From contig NZ_JYLI01000004.1 of the NCBI RefSeq assembly GCF_001439785.1, positions 1 through 64,000 on the forward strand: a stretch of DNA of 64,000 nucleotides, written 5' to 3'. Source of the DNA: Pseudomonas poae (GTDB lineage Bacteria > Pseudomonadota > Gammaproteobacteria > Pseudomonadales > Pseudomonadaceae). Below are positions 55,276 through 64,000 of this stretch, in pieces. Position 1 is the stretch's first letter. Each line of letters begins with the position of its first letter. The notes beneath the pieces were generated by a model. The model saw only the letters and a list, made by a program, of their open reading frames with translations, was not told the DNA's origin and did not search any database. The position numbers and the translations under genes were made by a program.

Positions 55276-56640
55276 TTATCCGAGTAAAGTTCTCAGCACC
55301 TGCGTGAACGCCCTGGCGCTTTGCTCTTCGTCGGCATGATGCCCGTCGCGCACCACCCACTTGCCGTTCACCAGCACATCGCGCACCTGTCGATCCCCCC
55401 CGGCGAACAGCCAGCGATTGAGAATCCCATCCTCGCTCGCCGTGGCCAGGTAAGGATCATGACCGTCCAGCACGATCCAGTCCGCCCGCCTGCCCACTTC
55501 CAATCGACCAATCGGCTGTCCCAGCGCCTGAGCCCCACCGTCCAGCGCGGCATCGAATAACGTGCGGCCGACCATCGGCTGATCGCGGCGATACAGGCGA
55601 TTGCGCCGTTGGTCACGCAACCGCTGGCCATATTCCAGCCAGCGCAATTCCTCCACCACGCTCAGCGACACATGGCTGTCGGAGCCGATCCCCATGCGCC
55701 CATCCTGGGCAAGAAAATCCACCGCCGGAAAAATCCCGTCGCCCAGGTTTGCCTCGGTGGTCAGGCACAGCCCCGCAATCGCGCGGCTCCTGGCCATGCG
55801 CGCGACTTCGTCCGCATCGGCGTGGGTGGCGTGCACCAGACACCAGCGCTCATCGACCTCAACGTTGTCATACAGCCATTGCAGAGGACGCTTGCCGCTC
55901 CAGGCCTGGCAATCGTCGACTTCTTTCTGTTGCTCGGCGATGTGGATATGCACGGGGCACGCCTTGTCGCCGGCCGCCAGCACGTCGTGGATCTGCTGCG
56001 GGGTGACCGCGCGCAGCGAGTGGAAACACAGGCCCAGTTGCTGCGCCGGTTGCGCTGCCAGGATCGGTCGCAAGCGGGCCTGCAGCTCCAGGTAGCTGTC
56101 CGTGCTGTTGATAAACCGCCGCTGTCCCTCGTTCGGCGCCTTGGCACCAAACCCCGAGTGGGTGTAGAGCACTGGCAACAGCGTCAGGCCAATACCGCTG
56201 GCGGCTGCTGCCTGACTGATCTGCCGCGACAACTCGGCGCGATCGGCATAGGGCTGACCGCTGACATCGTGATGCACGTAATGAAACTCGGCCACCGAGG
56301 TGTAGCCGGCCTTGAGCATTTCGATGTACAGCTGGCGTGCGATCACCTGCAACTGGTCCGGGCTGATCTTGCCAACCATGCGGTACATCAGCTCGCGCCA
56401 GGTCCAGAAACTGTCATTCGGGTTGCCCGCCACCTCCGCCAGGCCGGCCATGGCGCGCTGGAAAGCATGGGAATGCAGGTTCGGCATGCCGGCCAACAGC
56501 GGGCCTCTGAGCCGCTCGGCACTCTGTGCATCGGCATTGGCCTCGACCCGAGTCAACAGGCCGTCGGTGCCCACCTCAAGGCGTACATCGTTGGCCCATC
56601 CATCAGGCAGCAGTGCGCGTTCGGCAAAGAATGCGGACAT
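55276..56640 (-). CDS. hutF: HutF, N-formimino-L-glutamate deiminase
   Basis: In this 454-residue amidohydrolase the metal ligands appear in MPNLHSHAFQ, AEFHYVHHDVSG, HIHIAEQQKEV and GIGSDSHVSLS. It performs the deiminase branch of the five-step histidine pathway, giving N-formylglutamate and ammonia. It is divergent from hutC across a spacer with a HutC-type operator. Confidence 0.96.
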   Translation of the reverse strand: MSAFFAERALLPDGWANDVRLEVGTDGLLTRVEANADAQSAERLRGPLLAGMPNLHSHAFQRAMAGLAEVAGNPNDSFWTWRELMYRMVGKISPDQLQVIARQLYIEMLKAGYTSVAEFHYVHHDVSGQPYADRAELSRQISQAAAASGIGLTLLPVLYTHSGFGAKAPNEGQRRFINSTDSYLELQARLRPILAAQPAQQLGLCFHSLRAVTPQQIHDVLAAGDKACPVHIHIAEQQKEVDDCQAWSGKRPLQWLYDNVEVDERWCLVHATHADADEVARMARSRAIAGLCLTTEANLGDGIFPAVDFLAQDGRMGIGSDSHVSLSVVEELRWLEYGQRLRDQRRNRLYRRDQPMVGRTLFDAALDGGAQALGQPIGRLEVGRRADWIVLDGHDPYLATASEDGILNRWLFAGGDRQVRDVLVNGKWVVRDGHHADEEQSARAFTQVLRTLLG

Positions 56641-56669
56641 GATCAGAAGACTCCGGTCGTGTGTTTATT

Positions 56670-56679
56670 TGTATATACA
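56670..56679. promoter_or_regulatory. HutC-type operator between hutF and hutC
   Basis: TGTATATACA matches TGTA-N2-TACA, the dyad also found at hutU. It can control both divergent genes. Confidence 0.6.
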
Positions 56680-56747
56680 TATACAGACGTTTGCCTGCTC
56701 GGTAAACTCCGGCAATCTATGCTTCTTTTTCCCTGCAAGGATTCCCT

Positions 56748-57497
56748 GTGCCGACTCCGCCTGCCAAGTCTTCGCTGGCTGCCCACATGGACGAAAGTCC
56801 GGCGCCCTTGTATGCCCGCGTCAAACAGATGATCAGCCAGCAGATTCTCACCGGCAACTGGCCGCCCCATTACCGCGTGCCGTCGGAAAGCGAACTGGTC
56901 AGCCAGTTAGGCTTCAGCCGCATGACCATCAACCGCGCCCTGCGCGAACTCACCGCCGAAGGGTTGCTGGTGCGCATGCAGGGCGTGGGCACATTCGTCG
57001 CTGAACCCAAGAGCCAGTCGGCACTGTTCGAAGTGCACAACATTGCCGATGAGATCGCCTCGCGCGGCCATCGTCACACCTGCCAGGTCATCCACCTGTG
57101 CGAAGAGGCTGCCGGTTCCGAGCGCGCCGTTGCCCTGGAAATGCGTGAAGGCGGGCGGGTGTTTCACTCGCTGATCGTGCACTACGAAAACGACATTCCT
57201 GTGCAAATTGAAGACCGTTTCGTCAACGCCGCAGTCGCGCCGGACTACCTGCAGCAGGACTTCACCCAGCAAACGCCCTACGCGTACCTCAACCAGGTGG
57301 CGCCGCTTACCGAAGGCGAGCATGTGGTCGAAGCAATTCTTGCTGACGCCGCCGAGTGCAAACTGCTGCAGATCGAGCCGAGCGAACCCTGCCTGTTGAT
57401 TCGCCGACGCACCTGGTCGGGCCGTCAGCCGGTAACTGCCGCGCGCTTGATCCACCCCGGTTCCCGGCACAGCCTCGAAGGGCGTTTCAGCAAATGA
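56748..57497 (+). CDS. hutC: HutC, GntR-family repressor of histidine utilisation
   Basis: The 249-residue repressor has an N-terminal winged helix (YARVKQMISQQILTGNW, LGFSRMTINRALRELT) and a C-terminal UTRA effector domain (IEDRFVNAAVAPDYLQQDF) that binds urocanate in the family. It begins with GTG. The stop overlaps the hutD start by four bases. Confidence 0.95.
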   Translation: MPTPPAKSSLAAHMDESPAPLYARVKQMISQQILTGNWPPHYRVPSESELVSQLGFSRMTINRALRELTAEGLLVRMQGVGTFVAEPKSQSALFEVHNIADEIASRGHRHTCQVIHLCEEAAGSERAVALEMREGGRVFHSLIVHYENDIPVQIEDRFVNAAVAPDYLQQDFTQQTPYAYLNQVAPLTEGEHVVEAILADAAECKLLQIEPSEPCLLIRRRTWSGRQPVTAARLIHPGSRHSLEGRFSK

Positions 57498-58054
57498 GTG
57501 AAGTCTCTGTCTGGCGCGCCACCGACTACGTGCGCATGCCCTGGAAGAATGGCGGCGGCAGCACCGAAGAAATCACCCGTGACGCAGGCGAAGGCCTCGA
57601 TGGGTTTGGCTGGCGCCTGTCGATTGCCGACATTGCCGAGTCGGGCGGGTTCTCCACCTTCGCCGGCTACCAGCGCATCATCACCGTGATCAAGGGCGCA
57701 GGTATGGTGCTGACCGTGGACGGCCAAGAGCAGCGCGGCCTGCTGCCGCTGCAACCCTTCGCCTTCAGTGGCGACAGCGAGGTGTCCTGTCGCCTGATCA
57801 CCGGACCGATTCGCGATTTCAACCTGATCTATTCGCCCCAGCGTTATCACGCGCGTTTGCAGTGGGTGGACGGCTTGCAGCGGTTTTTCAGCACGGCGCA
57901 GACGGTGCTGGTGTTCAGCGTGGCGGATGAAGTGAAGGTGCTGAACCAGAAGCTGGGTCATCACGACTGCCTGCAAGTGGAGGGTAATACCGGCTTGCTG
58001 GATATTTCCGTGGCAGGCCGTAGCTGCATTATCGAACTGACCGCGCGCGGTTAA
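57494..58054 (+). CDS. hutD: HutD family protein
   Basis: The 186-residue protein has the HutD cupin-like signature MPWKNGGGSTEEI, WRLSIADIAESGGFSTFAGY and GPIRDFNLIY. In P. fluorescens SBW25 HutD is described as a governor that limits hut expression. It is coupled to hutC. Confidence 0.93.
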   Translation: MSEVSVWRATDYVRMPWKNGGGSTEEITRDAGEGLDGFGWRLSIADIAESGGFSTFAGYQRIITVIKGAGMVLTVDGQEQRGLLPLQPFAFSGDSEVSCRLITGPIRDFNLIYSPQRYHARLQWVDGLQRFFSTAQTVLVFSVADEVKVLNQKLGHHDCLQVEGNTGLLDISVAGRSCIIELTARG

Positions 58055-58057
58055 ACA

Positions 58058-58145
58058 TGTGGGAGGGGCTTGCTCCCGATAGCAGTGGGTCATTGCCAAA
58101 TGGGCTGACTGACACACCGCCATCGGGAGCAAGCCCCCTTTCACA
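58058..58145. repeat. REPIN between hutD and hutU
   Basis: TGTGGGAGGGGCTTGCTCCC and GGGAGCAAGCCCCCTTTCACA are inverted arms around GGGTCATT...CTGACTGACA. The right end has lost a GGG-CCC pair. Confidence 0.88.
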
Positions 58146-58172
58146 TTTTCTCTGCGGTGTTTACAAAACGGC

Positions 58173-58187
58173 GCACCAATTTGTTAC
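58173..58187. promoter_or_regulatory. NtrC/CbrB-like site upstream of hutU
   Basis: GCACCAATTTGTTAC matches 11 of 15 NtrC consensus bases and contains TTGTTAC, a CbrB-type half-site. It is centred about 176 bp upstream of the predicted hutU start. Both regulators control hut in SBW25. Confidence 0.4.
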
Positions 58188-58329
58188 CGAATGCCCCAGC
58201 GTGATGCAGCTCCAGTGTTTCGCCCTCGTTAAAAACACCCACCCGGGAAATTTCAAAAAGCCCCCAAAGCCTTAATTCGCAAGGCTCCCGTGTACTCAAA
58301 AAAAATTCCCCATGACTGACTCACCGAGT

Positions 58330-58344
58330 TGGCCGCTCGATTGC
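58330..58344 (+). promoter_or_regulatory. Sigma-54 promoter of the hutU operon
   Basis: TGGCCGCTCGATTGC has GG at 58331-58332 and GC at 58343-58344 (N10). The predicted start is about 58356. Confidence 0.75.
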
Positions 58345-58349
58345 ATATG

Positions 58350-58363
58350 CTTGTACATACAAG
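58350..58363. promoter_or_regulatory. HutC operator over the hutU start site
   Basis: CTTGTACATACAAG is a perfect CTTGTA-N2-TACAAG dyad spanning about -6 to +8 of the predicted transcript, so bound HutC would block the sigma-54 polymerase. Confidence 0.75.
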
Positions 58364-58431
58364 TAAAGGTGTGTGTAGGACTCTTCTTCCCACACGCCTG
58401 TTCGCGCATCGATCGCCGAGGAGTCAGTGTT

Positions 58432-60102
58432 GTGACCAAGCCTACCCAGTACCGTGACGTCGAAATCCGTGCCGCCCGCGGTAACAAGCTCACTGCCAAA
58501 AGCTGGCTGACCGAAGCGCCGCTGCGCATGTTGATGAATAACCTTGACCCGCAAGTGGCCGAGAACCCGAAAGAACTGGTGGTGTACGGCGGCATTGGCC
58601 GTGCGGCGCGCAATTGGGAATGCTACGACCAGATCGTCGAAAGCCTTACCCATCTGAATGATGACGAAACCCTGCTGGTGCAATCGGGCAAGCCGGTCGG
58701 CGTGTTCAAAACCCACAGCAACGCGCCGCGCGTGCTCATTGCCAACTCCAACCTGGTACCCCACTGGGCCAGTTGGGAACACTTCAACGAGCTGGATGCC
58801 AAGGGCCTGGCCATGTACGGCCAGATGACCGCCGGCAGCTGGATCTACATCGGCAGCCAGGGCATCGTCCAGGGTACCTACGAAACCTTCGTCGAAGCGG
58901 GTCGCCAGCATTACGATTCGAACCTCAAGGGCCGCTGGGTACTCACCGCCGGTCTTGGCGGCATGGGCGGCGCGCAACCCTTGGCAGCCACCCTGGCCGG
59001 TGCATGCTCGCTGAACATCGAATGCCAGCAGGTCAGCATCGATTTCCGCCTGGCCAGTCGTTATGTCGACGAGCAAGCCACCGACCTCGACGACGCCCTG
59101 GCCCGTATCGCCAAATACACCCAGGAAGGCAAAGCCATCTCCATCGCCCTGCTGGGCAACGCGGCAGAAATCCTGCCGGAGCTGGTCAAGCGCGGCGTGC
59201 GCCCGGACATGGTCACGGACCAGACCAGCGCCCACGACCCGCTCAACGGCTACCTGCCGGCCGGCTGGAGCTGGGACGAATACCGCGCCCGCGCCAAAAC
59301 CGAGCCGGCCGTCGTGATTCAGGCCGCCAAGCAGTCGATGGCCGTGCATGTCAAAGCCATGCTCGAATTCCAGAAGCAGGGCATCCCGACCTTCGACTAC
59401 GGCAACAACATCCGTCAGATGGCGCAGGAAGTGGGCGTGGAAAACGCCTTCGATTTCCCGGGCTTCGTGCCGGCCTATATCCGCCCGCTGTTCTGCCGTG
59501 GCATCGGCCCGTTCCGTTGGGCCGCGCTGTCGGGCGACCCGCAGGACATCTACAAGACCGACGCCAAAGTCAAAGCGCTGATCCCGGACGACGCCCACCT
59601 GCACAACTGGCTGGACATGGCGCGCGAACGCATCAGCTTCCAGGGCTTGCCGGCGCGTATCTGCTGGGTTGGTTTGGGCCAGCGCGCCAAGCTGGGCCTG
59701 GCGTTCAACGAAATGGTGCGCAGCGGCGAGCTGTCGGCCCCGGTGGTGATCGGCCGCGACCACCTGGACTCAGGCTCCGTGGCCAGCCCCAACCGCGAAA
59801 CCGAATCCATGCAGGACGGCTCCGATGCCGTGTCCGACTGGCCGCTGCTCAACGCCTTGCTCAACACCGCGAGCGGCGCGACCTGGGTCTCGCTGCACCA
59901 CGGCGGCGGCGTGGGCATGGGCTTCTCTCAGCATTCGGGCATGGTCATCGTCTGCGACGGCACCGATGAAGCGGCCGAACGCATCGCGCGGGTATTGCAC
60001 AACGACCCGGCCACCGGGGTGATGCGGCATGCGGACGCCGGTTACCAGATCGCGATCGACTGCGCCAGGGAGCAGGGCCTCAATCTCCCGATGATCAAAT
60101 AG
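58432..60102 (+). CDS. hutU: HutU, urocanate hydratase
   Basis: This 556-residue NAD-dependent urocanase starts at a GTG, preceded by GAGGAG, that aligns with the family N-terminus ([17 protein letters not shown]). [27 protein letters not shown] and [15 protein letters not shown] are conserved. The 40 extra upstream codons in frame are leader containing the operator. It is first in an operon with the urocanate transporter and hutXWV. Confidence 0.97.
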   Translation: MTKPTQYRDVEIRAARGNKLTAKSWLTEAPLRMLMNNLDPQVAENPKELVVYGGIGRAARNWECYDQIVESLTHLNDDETLLVQSGKPVGVFKTHSNAPRVLIANSNLVPHWASWEHFNELDAKGLAMYGQMTAGSWIYIGSQGIVQGTYETFVEAGRQHYDSNLKGRWVLTAGLGGMGGAQPLAATLAGACSLNIECQQVSIDFRLASRYVDEQATDLDDALARIAKYTQEGKAISIALLGNAAEILPELVKRGVRPDMVTDQTSAHDPLNGYLPAGWSWDEYRARAKTEPAVVIQAAKQSMAVHVKAMLEFQKQGIPTFDYGNNIRQMAQEVGVENAFDFPGFVPAYIRPLFCRGIGPFRWAALSGDPQDIYKTDAKVKALIPDDAHLHNWLDMARERISFQGLPARICWVGLGQRAKLGLAFNEMVRSGELSAPVVIGRDHLDSGSVASPNRETESMQDGSDAVSDWPLLNALLNTASGATWVSLHHGGGVGMGFSQHSGMVIVCDGTDEAAERIARVLHNDPATGVMRHADAGYQIAIDCAREQGLNLPMIK

Positions 60103-60122
60103 GCAATGTGGAAGAGCTTTTG

Positions 60123-60138
60123 TGGGAGCTGGCTCCCA
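60123..60138. repeat. Short REP-like hairpin after hutU
   Basis: TGGGAGC (60123-60129) pairs with GCTCCCA (60132-60138). It lies between hutU and the transporter gene and may tune the downstream message. Confidence 0.6.
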
Positions 60139-60186
60139 AAGATGAGCGGTTTTAGTACCCAACACTCCATCAGAGGTTGAACCCAC

Positions 60187-61632
60187 ATGGCGGCAAACGA
60201 CACCCCACCGCTGATCGAAAAACGTTCGATCGACTACATTCCGGAAGCAGAAAGACACGGTCGTCTCTTGAGCCAGTTCACCCTGTGGCTCGGTGCCAAC
60301 CTGCAGATCACTGCTATCGTCACCGGGGCCCTGGCCGTGGTGTTGGGCGGTGATGTGTTCTGGTCGTTGATCGGTCTGTTGATCGGCCAGCTGATCGGCG
60401 GTGGCGTCATGGCCCTGCATGCGGCACAAGGGCCCAAGCTCGGCCTGCCGCAGATGATCTCCAGTCGTGTGCAGTTCGGGGTATACGGCGCGGCCATCCC
60501 GATTGTGCTGGTGTGCCTGATGTACCTGGGCTTCACCGCCACCGGCACCGTGTTGTCCGGCCAGGCACTGGGCCAGCTGTTCGGCGTCAGTGACAGCACC
60601 GGTATCCTGATGTTCGCCAGTGTCATCGTGCTGGTCACGGTACTCGGCTACCGGGTGATCCATTTTATCGGCCGCGTCGCCAGCGTCATTGGGGTGATGG
60701 CGTTTGTCTATCTGTTCAGCCGTCTGATGAGCCAGGCCGACATTGGCGCGCTCCTGCAAATCCGACACTTCAGCTGGAGCAGTTTCCTGCTGGCGGTGTC
60801 GCTCGCGGCCTCATGGCAGATCGCGTTCGGCCCTTACGTGGCGGACTACTCACGCTACCTGCCGAGCCGTACGTCCTCACTGAAAACCTTCCTCGCCGCC
60901 GGTGCCGGTTCGGTGATTGGCGCGCAGGTGGCGATGATCCTCGGTGTGTTCGCCGCCGCGTTGTCCAACGGGCAATTCGCCGGTCACGAAGTGGCCTACA
61001 TCGTCGGCCTGGGCGGCACGGGGGCCACCGCTGCGTTGCTGTATTTCAGCATCGCGTTCGGCAAGGTCACGATTTCCACCCTGAACTCCTACGGCAGCTT
61101 CATGTGCATCGCGACCATCATCAGCGGTTTTCGCGGTCGTCTCGACGTCACGCGCTGGCAGCGTCTTGGGTTCGTGCTGGTCATCGTCGGCGCGGCAACC
61201 CTGATCGCGCTGCTCGGCCAGCACTCGTTCCTCGGTGCGTTCAAGTCGTTCATCCTGTTTCTGCTGGCGTTCTTCACGCCGTGGAGCGCGATCAACCTGG
61301 TCGACTATTACTGCATCACCCGCGAGCGCTATGACGTGCCGGCCCTGGCCGATCCGAACGGACGCTACGGGCGTTGGAACCTGCTGGGCATCAGCGTCTA
61401 TGTATTTGGCGTGCTGGTGCAGTTGCCGTTCATCTCCACCAAGTTCTACACCGGGCCGCTGGTGGCCGCCCTCGGTGACGTGGATATCTCCTGGATCATC
61501 GGCCTGGTGCTGCCCGCCGGCCTGTATTACCTGTGCGCAAAAAAATGGCACAGCGCTGTACCTGACCACCTGATCCTGCCGCCAGAGCAGGGCGCTGCGC
61601 CAATAATAACCAGGCCGGTTGCACAGGCCTGA
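60187..61632 (+). CDS. hutT: Urocanate transporter, NCS1/CodB-like
   Basis: This 481-residue permease has 12 membrane helices of the nucleobase:cation symporter-1 family: FTLWLGANLQITAIVTGAL, GPYVADYSRYLP and FFTPWSAINLVDYY are conserved. Placement between hutU and hutX matches HutTu of SBW25, shown there to import urocanate. AGAGG lies about 10 nt before the ATG. Confidence 0.88.
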   Translation: MAANDTPPLIEKRSIDYIPEAERHGRLLSQFTLWLGANLQITAIVTGALAVVLGGDVFWSLIGLLIGQLIGGGVMALHAAQGPKLGLPQMISSRVQFGVYGAAIPIVLVCLMYLGFTATGTVLSGQALGQLFGVSDSTGILMFASVIVLVTVLGYRVIHFIGRVASVIGVMAFVYLFSRLMSQADIGALLQIRHFSWSSFLLAVSLAASWQIAFGPYVADYSRYLPSRTSSLKTFLAAGAGSVIGAQVAMILGVFAAALSNGQFAGHEVAYIVGLGGTGATAALLYFSIAFGKVTISTLNSYGSFMCIATIISGFRGRLDVTRWQRLGFVLVIVGAATLIALLGQHSFLGAFKSFILFLLAFFTPWSAINLVDYYCITRERYDVPALADPNGRYGRWNLLGISVYVFGVLVQLPFISTKFYTGPLVAALGDVDISWIIGLVLPAGLYYLCAKKWHSAVPDHLILPPEQGAAPIITRPVAQA

Positions 61633-61701
61633 TGGGACGTGGACAGGGCAGGACGCCTACTGACTGCCGTCATCCATTTCAAGATTGGGAGCGTCACCAC
61701 A

Positions 61702-62655
61702 ATGAAAATACATAAGACCCTGCTGGCCACTCTGTTCTTGGCAAGCGCCGGCGCCCAGGCTGCCGGTTGGTGCGAATCCGGCAAGCCGGTGAAGTTCGCA
61801 GGCCTCAATTGGGAAAGCGGCATGTTGCTGACCGACATCCTGCAAACCGTGCTGGAAAAAGGCTACGACTGCAAAACCGACAGCCTGCCGGGCAACTCCA
61901 TCACCATGGAAAACGCCCTGAGCAGTAACGACATTCAGGTATTCGCCGAAGAGTGGGTGGGCCGCAGCGAAGTCTGGAACAAGGCCGAGAAGGCCGGCAA
62001 GGTCGTGGGCGTTGGCGCGCCTATCGTCGGTGCGATCGAGGGCTGGTACGTGCCGCGTTACGTGATCGAAGGCGACGCCAAGCGCAAGCTCGCCGCCAAG
62101 GCGCCGGACCTGAAGAACATCGCGGATCTCGCCAAGTACGCCTCAGTGTTCAAGGACCAGGAAGAGCCGTCCAAGGGCCGCTTCTACAACTGCCCGGCCG
62201 GCTGGACCTGTGAGCTGGACAACAGCGAAATGCTGAAAAGCTACGGTCTGGAGAGCACCTACACCAACTTCCGCCCAGGCACCGGCCCGGCGCTGGATGC
62301 GGCGGTGCTGTCGAGCTACAAGCGTGGCGAGCCGATCCTGTTCTACTACTGGTCGCCGACGCCGCTGATGGGTCAGGTCGACCTGGTCAAGCTGCAGGAA
62401 AAACCCGGCGTGGATAAAAGCGTGAGCATCAAGGTCGGCCTGTCCAAGGCATTCCACGAGCAGGCGCCGGAACTGGTGGCCGTGCTGGAAAAGGTCAACC
62501 TGCCCATCGACCTGCTCAACCAGAACCTGGGTCGCATGGCCAAGGAACGTATCGAATCGCCGAAACTGGCGAAAATATTCCTCAAGGAACATCCTGAGGT
62601 CTGGCACGCCTGGGTCAGCGACGAGGCCGCCAAAAAAATCGACGCGGCCTTGTAG
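61702..62655 (+). CDS. hutX: HutX, histidine ABC transporter binding protein
   Basis: The 317-residue protein has a signal peptide (MKIHKTLLATLFLASAGAQA) followed by an OpuAC-type (ProX/GlyBetaine class) binding domain: VKFAGLNWESGMLLTDIL, AIEGWYVPRYVIEGD, FYYWSPTPLMG. Hut importers of this class carry histidine. The ATG at 61702 begins the signal peptide. Confidence 0.92.
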   Translation: MKIHKTLLATLFLASAGAQAAGWCESGKPVKFAGLNWESGMLLTDILQTVLEKGYDCKTDSLPGNSITMENALSSNDIQVFAEEWVGRSEVWNKAEKAGKVVGVGAPIVGAIEGWYVPRYVIEGDAKRKLAAKAPDLKNIADLAKYASVFKDQEEPSKGRFYNCPAGWTCELDNSEMLKSYGLESTYTNFRPGTGPALDAAVLSSYKRGEPILFYYWSPTPLMGQVDLVKLQEKPGVDKSVSIKVGLSKAFHEQAPELVAVLEKVNLPIDLLNQNLGRMAKERIESPKLAKIFLKEHPEVWHAWVSDEAAKKIDAAL

Positions 62656-62684
62656 GTCAAGCGCGTCCGGCTACCCTGAAGGGC

Positions 62685-62702
62685 TGGCCGGGCGCCCGGC
62701 CA
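62685..62702. terminator. Hairpin between hutX and hutW
   Basis: TGGCCGGG and CCCGGCCA form a perfect 8-bp GC stem with a CG loop, without a T-run. It occupies the same position as the hairpin behind the binding-protein gene at 14207-14232. Confidence 0.65.
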
Positions 62703-62727
62703 CAACCCATTGGACCGAGAGCACGCT

Positions 62728-63579
62728 ATGTTTCCCGAGAGTTTTACGTTTTCCATCGCCGACTGGGTCAACGGTTGGGTGGACTCATTGGTCACCCACT
62801 ACGGCGATGTGTTCCGGCACATCTCCGACACCCTGCTGTGGGCCATCGTCAACCTGGAAGGTCTGCTGCGCGCCGCGCCCTGGTGGCTGATGCTGGCGAT
62901 TGTCGGCGCCATTGCCTGGCACGCCACGCGCAAGGTAGTCACCACCGCCGTGATCGTCGGTTTGCTGTTTCTGGTGGGCGCCGTGGGCCTGTGGGACAAG
63001 CTGATGCAAACCCTGGCGCTGATGATGGTGGCCACGGTGATCTCGGTGTTCATCGGCATTCCGCTGGGCATCCTGTCGGCGCGCAGCAATCGCCTGCGTG
63101 CGGTGCTGATGCCGCTGCTCGACATCATGCAGACCATGCCCAGCTTCGTGTACCTGATCCCGGTGCTGATGCTGTTCGGCCTGGGCAAGGTGCCGGCGAT
63201 TTTCGCCACGGTGATCTACGCCGCGCCGCCGCTGATTCGCCTCACTGACCTGGGCATTCGCCAGGTTGACCGCGAAGTGATGGAAGCCATCAACGCCTTT
63301 GGCGCCAACCGCTGGCAGCAACTGTTCGGCGTGCAATTGCCGCTGGCCCTGCCGAGCATCATGGCCGGTATCAACCAGACCACCATGATGGCGTTGTCGA
63401 TGGTGGTAATCGCCTCGATGATCGGCGCCCGTGGCTTGGGTGAAGACGTATTGGTCGGCATCCAGACCCTCAACGTTGGCCGTGGTCTTGAAGCCGGCCT
63501 TGCGATTGTGATTCTCGCGGTGGTCATCGACCGCATTACCCAGGCCTATGGTCGTCCACGGCATGAGGCGAGCAAATGA
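62728..63579 (+). CDS. hutW: HutW, histidine ABC transporter permease
   Basis: The 283-residue permease of the ProW/OpuAB type has an EAA-loop MEAINAFGANRWQQLF and about seven hydrophobic segments. The ATG at 62728 is chosen by the preceding GAGAG and family start. The stop overlaps the hutV ATG by four bases. Confidence 0.93.
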   Translation: MFPESFTFSIADWVNGWVDSLVTHYGDVFRHISDTLLWAIVNLEGLLRAAPWWLMLAIVGAIAWHATRKVVTTAVIVGLLFLVGAVGLWDKLMQTLALMMVATVISVFIGIPLGILSARSNRLRAVLMPLLDIMQTMPSFVYLIPVLMLFGLGKVPAIFATVIYAAPPLIRLTDLGIRQVDREVMEAINAFGANRWQQLFGVQLPLALPSIMAGINQTTMMALSMVVIASMIGARGLGEDVLVGIQTLNVGRGLEAGLAIVILAVVIDRITQAYGRPRHEASK

Positions 63580-64000
63580 GTACCGTCAGCAAAATTGAAG
63601 TCAGGAACGTATTCAAGATTTTCGGCAATCGATCCAAAGACGCGCTGGCCATGATCGGCCAGGGCAAGACCAAGGATGAGGTGCTGGCCGAAACCGGTTG
63701 CGTGGTCGGCGTGAATGACCTGTCCCTGAGCATCGCCACCGGTGAGATCTTTGTGATCATGGGGTTGTCGGGTTCCGGCAAGTCGACCCTGGTGCGCCAC
63801 TTCAACCGCCTGATCGACCCCACCAGCGGCGCGATCCTGGTGGACGGTGAAGACATTCTGCAACTGGACATGGATGCCCTGCGCCAATTGCGTCGGCACA
63901 AAATCAGCATGGTGTTCCAGAGCTTCGGCCTGCTGCCGCACAAGAGCGTGCTCGACAACGTTGCCTATGGCCTCAAGGTGCGCGGCGAAACCAAACAAGT
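63576..64000 (+). CDS. hutV: HutV, histidine ABC transporter ATPase (3' end outside window)
   Basis: The frame is open to the window edge, with 141 codons visible. It shows an N-terminal KIEVRNVFKIFGN, the ProV-type insert DALAMIGQGKTKDEVLAETG, Walker A GLSGSGKST and the Q-loop SMVFQSFGLLPHKSV. It completes the HutXWV importer. Confidence 0.95.
   Translation, partial: MSTVSKIEVRNVFKIFGNRSKDALAMIGQGKTKDEVLAETGCVVGVNDLSLSIATGEIFVIMGLSGSGKSTLVRHFNRLIDPTSGAILVDGEDILQLDMDALRQLRRHKISMVFQSFGLLPHKSVLDNVAYGLKVRGETKQ

Noticed and set aside
55609..56832. 407-codon plus-strand frame over hutF and the hutF-hutC spacer
   Set aside because: It is antisense to HutF and reads through the operator region into hutC in the wrong frame.

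Overview
The window is a chromosomal segment from a member of the Pseudomonas fluorescens group. The evidence is gene content and order: lapG-lapD beside a giant RTX adhesin, the his block, ctpA-envC-gpmI, secB-trmL, ntrBC-glnA-thiI-typA, and fbp-blc-hut. The spacers also carry the GTGGGAGGGGGCTTGCTCCC family of REP/REPIN palindromes typical of this group. There are no IS elements, prophage, CRISPR array or rRNA. One tRNA (Phe) is present.

Layout. 1-10.3 kb is a surface-attachment locus: the 3' part of a LapA-type adhesin (two near-identical repeat arrays, a PA14-like domain, a VWA domain, RTX repeats), a small conserved gene, and the convergent lapG-lapD pair (periplasmic protease and c-di-GMP receptor) that controls adhesin release. 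10.3-11.5 kb holds an orphan BcsQ/WssA-like ATPase with no cellulose synthase beside it. 11.6-15.8 kb is a basic amino acid ABC transporter operon with a trailing methyltransferase gene, followed by divergent gabP and smaller genes up to 21 kb. 21.1-24.8 kb has tRNA-Phe and asmA-mutY-yggX. 25-33.4 kb has an OFA-family MFS transporter, hisB-hisH-DUF2164-hisA-hisF, a solute-binding protein, a trypsin-like protein that lacks its catalytic serine, and a YibQ-like deacetylase. 33.4-40.1 kb has ctpA, an EnvC-like activator, gpmI, rhodanese-grxC-secB and trmL. 40.1-46 kb is the nitrogen-control block: an NrsZ-like small RNA, ntrC, ntrB, a periplasmic chorismate mutase and glnA. 46-55.2 kb has thiI, typA, a YkgJ-type protein, glgP, fbp, a small lipoprotein and blc. 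55.2 kb to the end is the histidine-utilisation locus: hutF, hutC, hutD, hutU, a urocanate transporter and hutXWV, with hutV cut by the window edge.

How the parts connect. I see sigma-54 (-24/-12) promoters with correct GG-N10-GC spacing in front of gabP, glnA, the NrsZ-like RNA and hutU, and a weaker one before ntrB. NtrC-type boxes lie upstream of glnA (two, spaced as in E. coli glnAp2) and ntrB (one perfect palindrome), so several loci here look like one nitrogen/RpoN regulon. HutC operators of the TGTA-N2-TACA type sit in the hutF-hutC spacer and over the predicted hutU start site. Hairpins follow the binding-protein genes of both ABC transporters and may set subunit ratios.

I did not find a clearly new multi-gene system. 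The items I rate highest are the NrsZ-like RNA, the orphan BcsQ locus, the serine-less trypsin-like protein and the paired 136-bp repeat elements.
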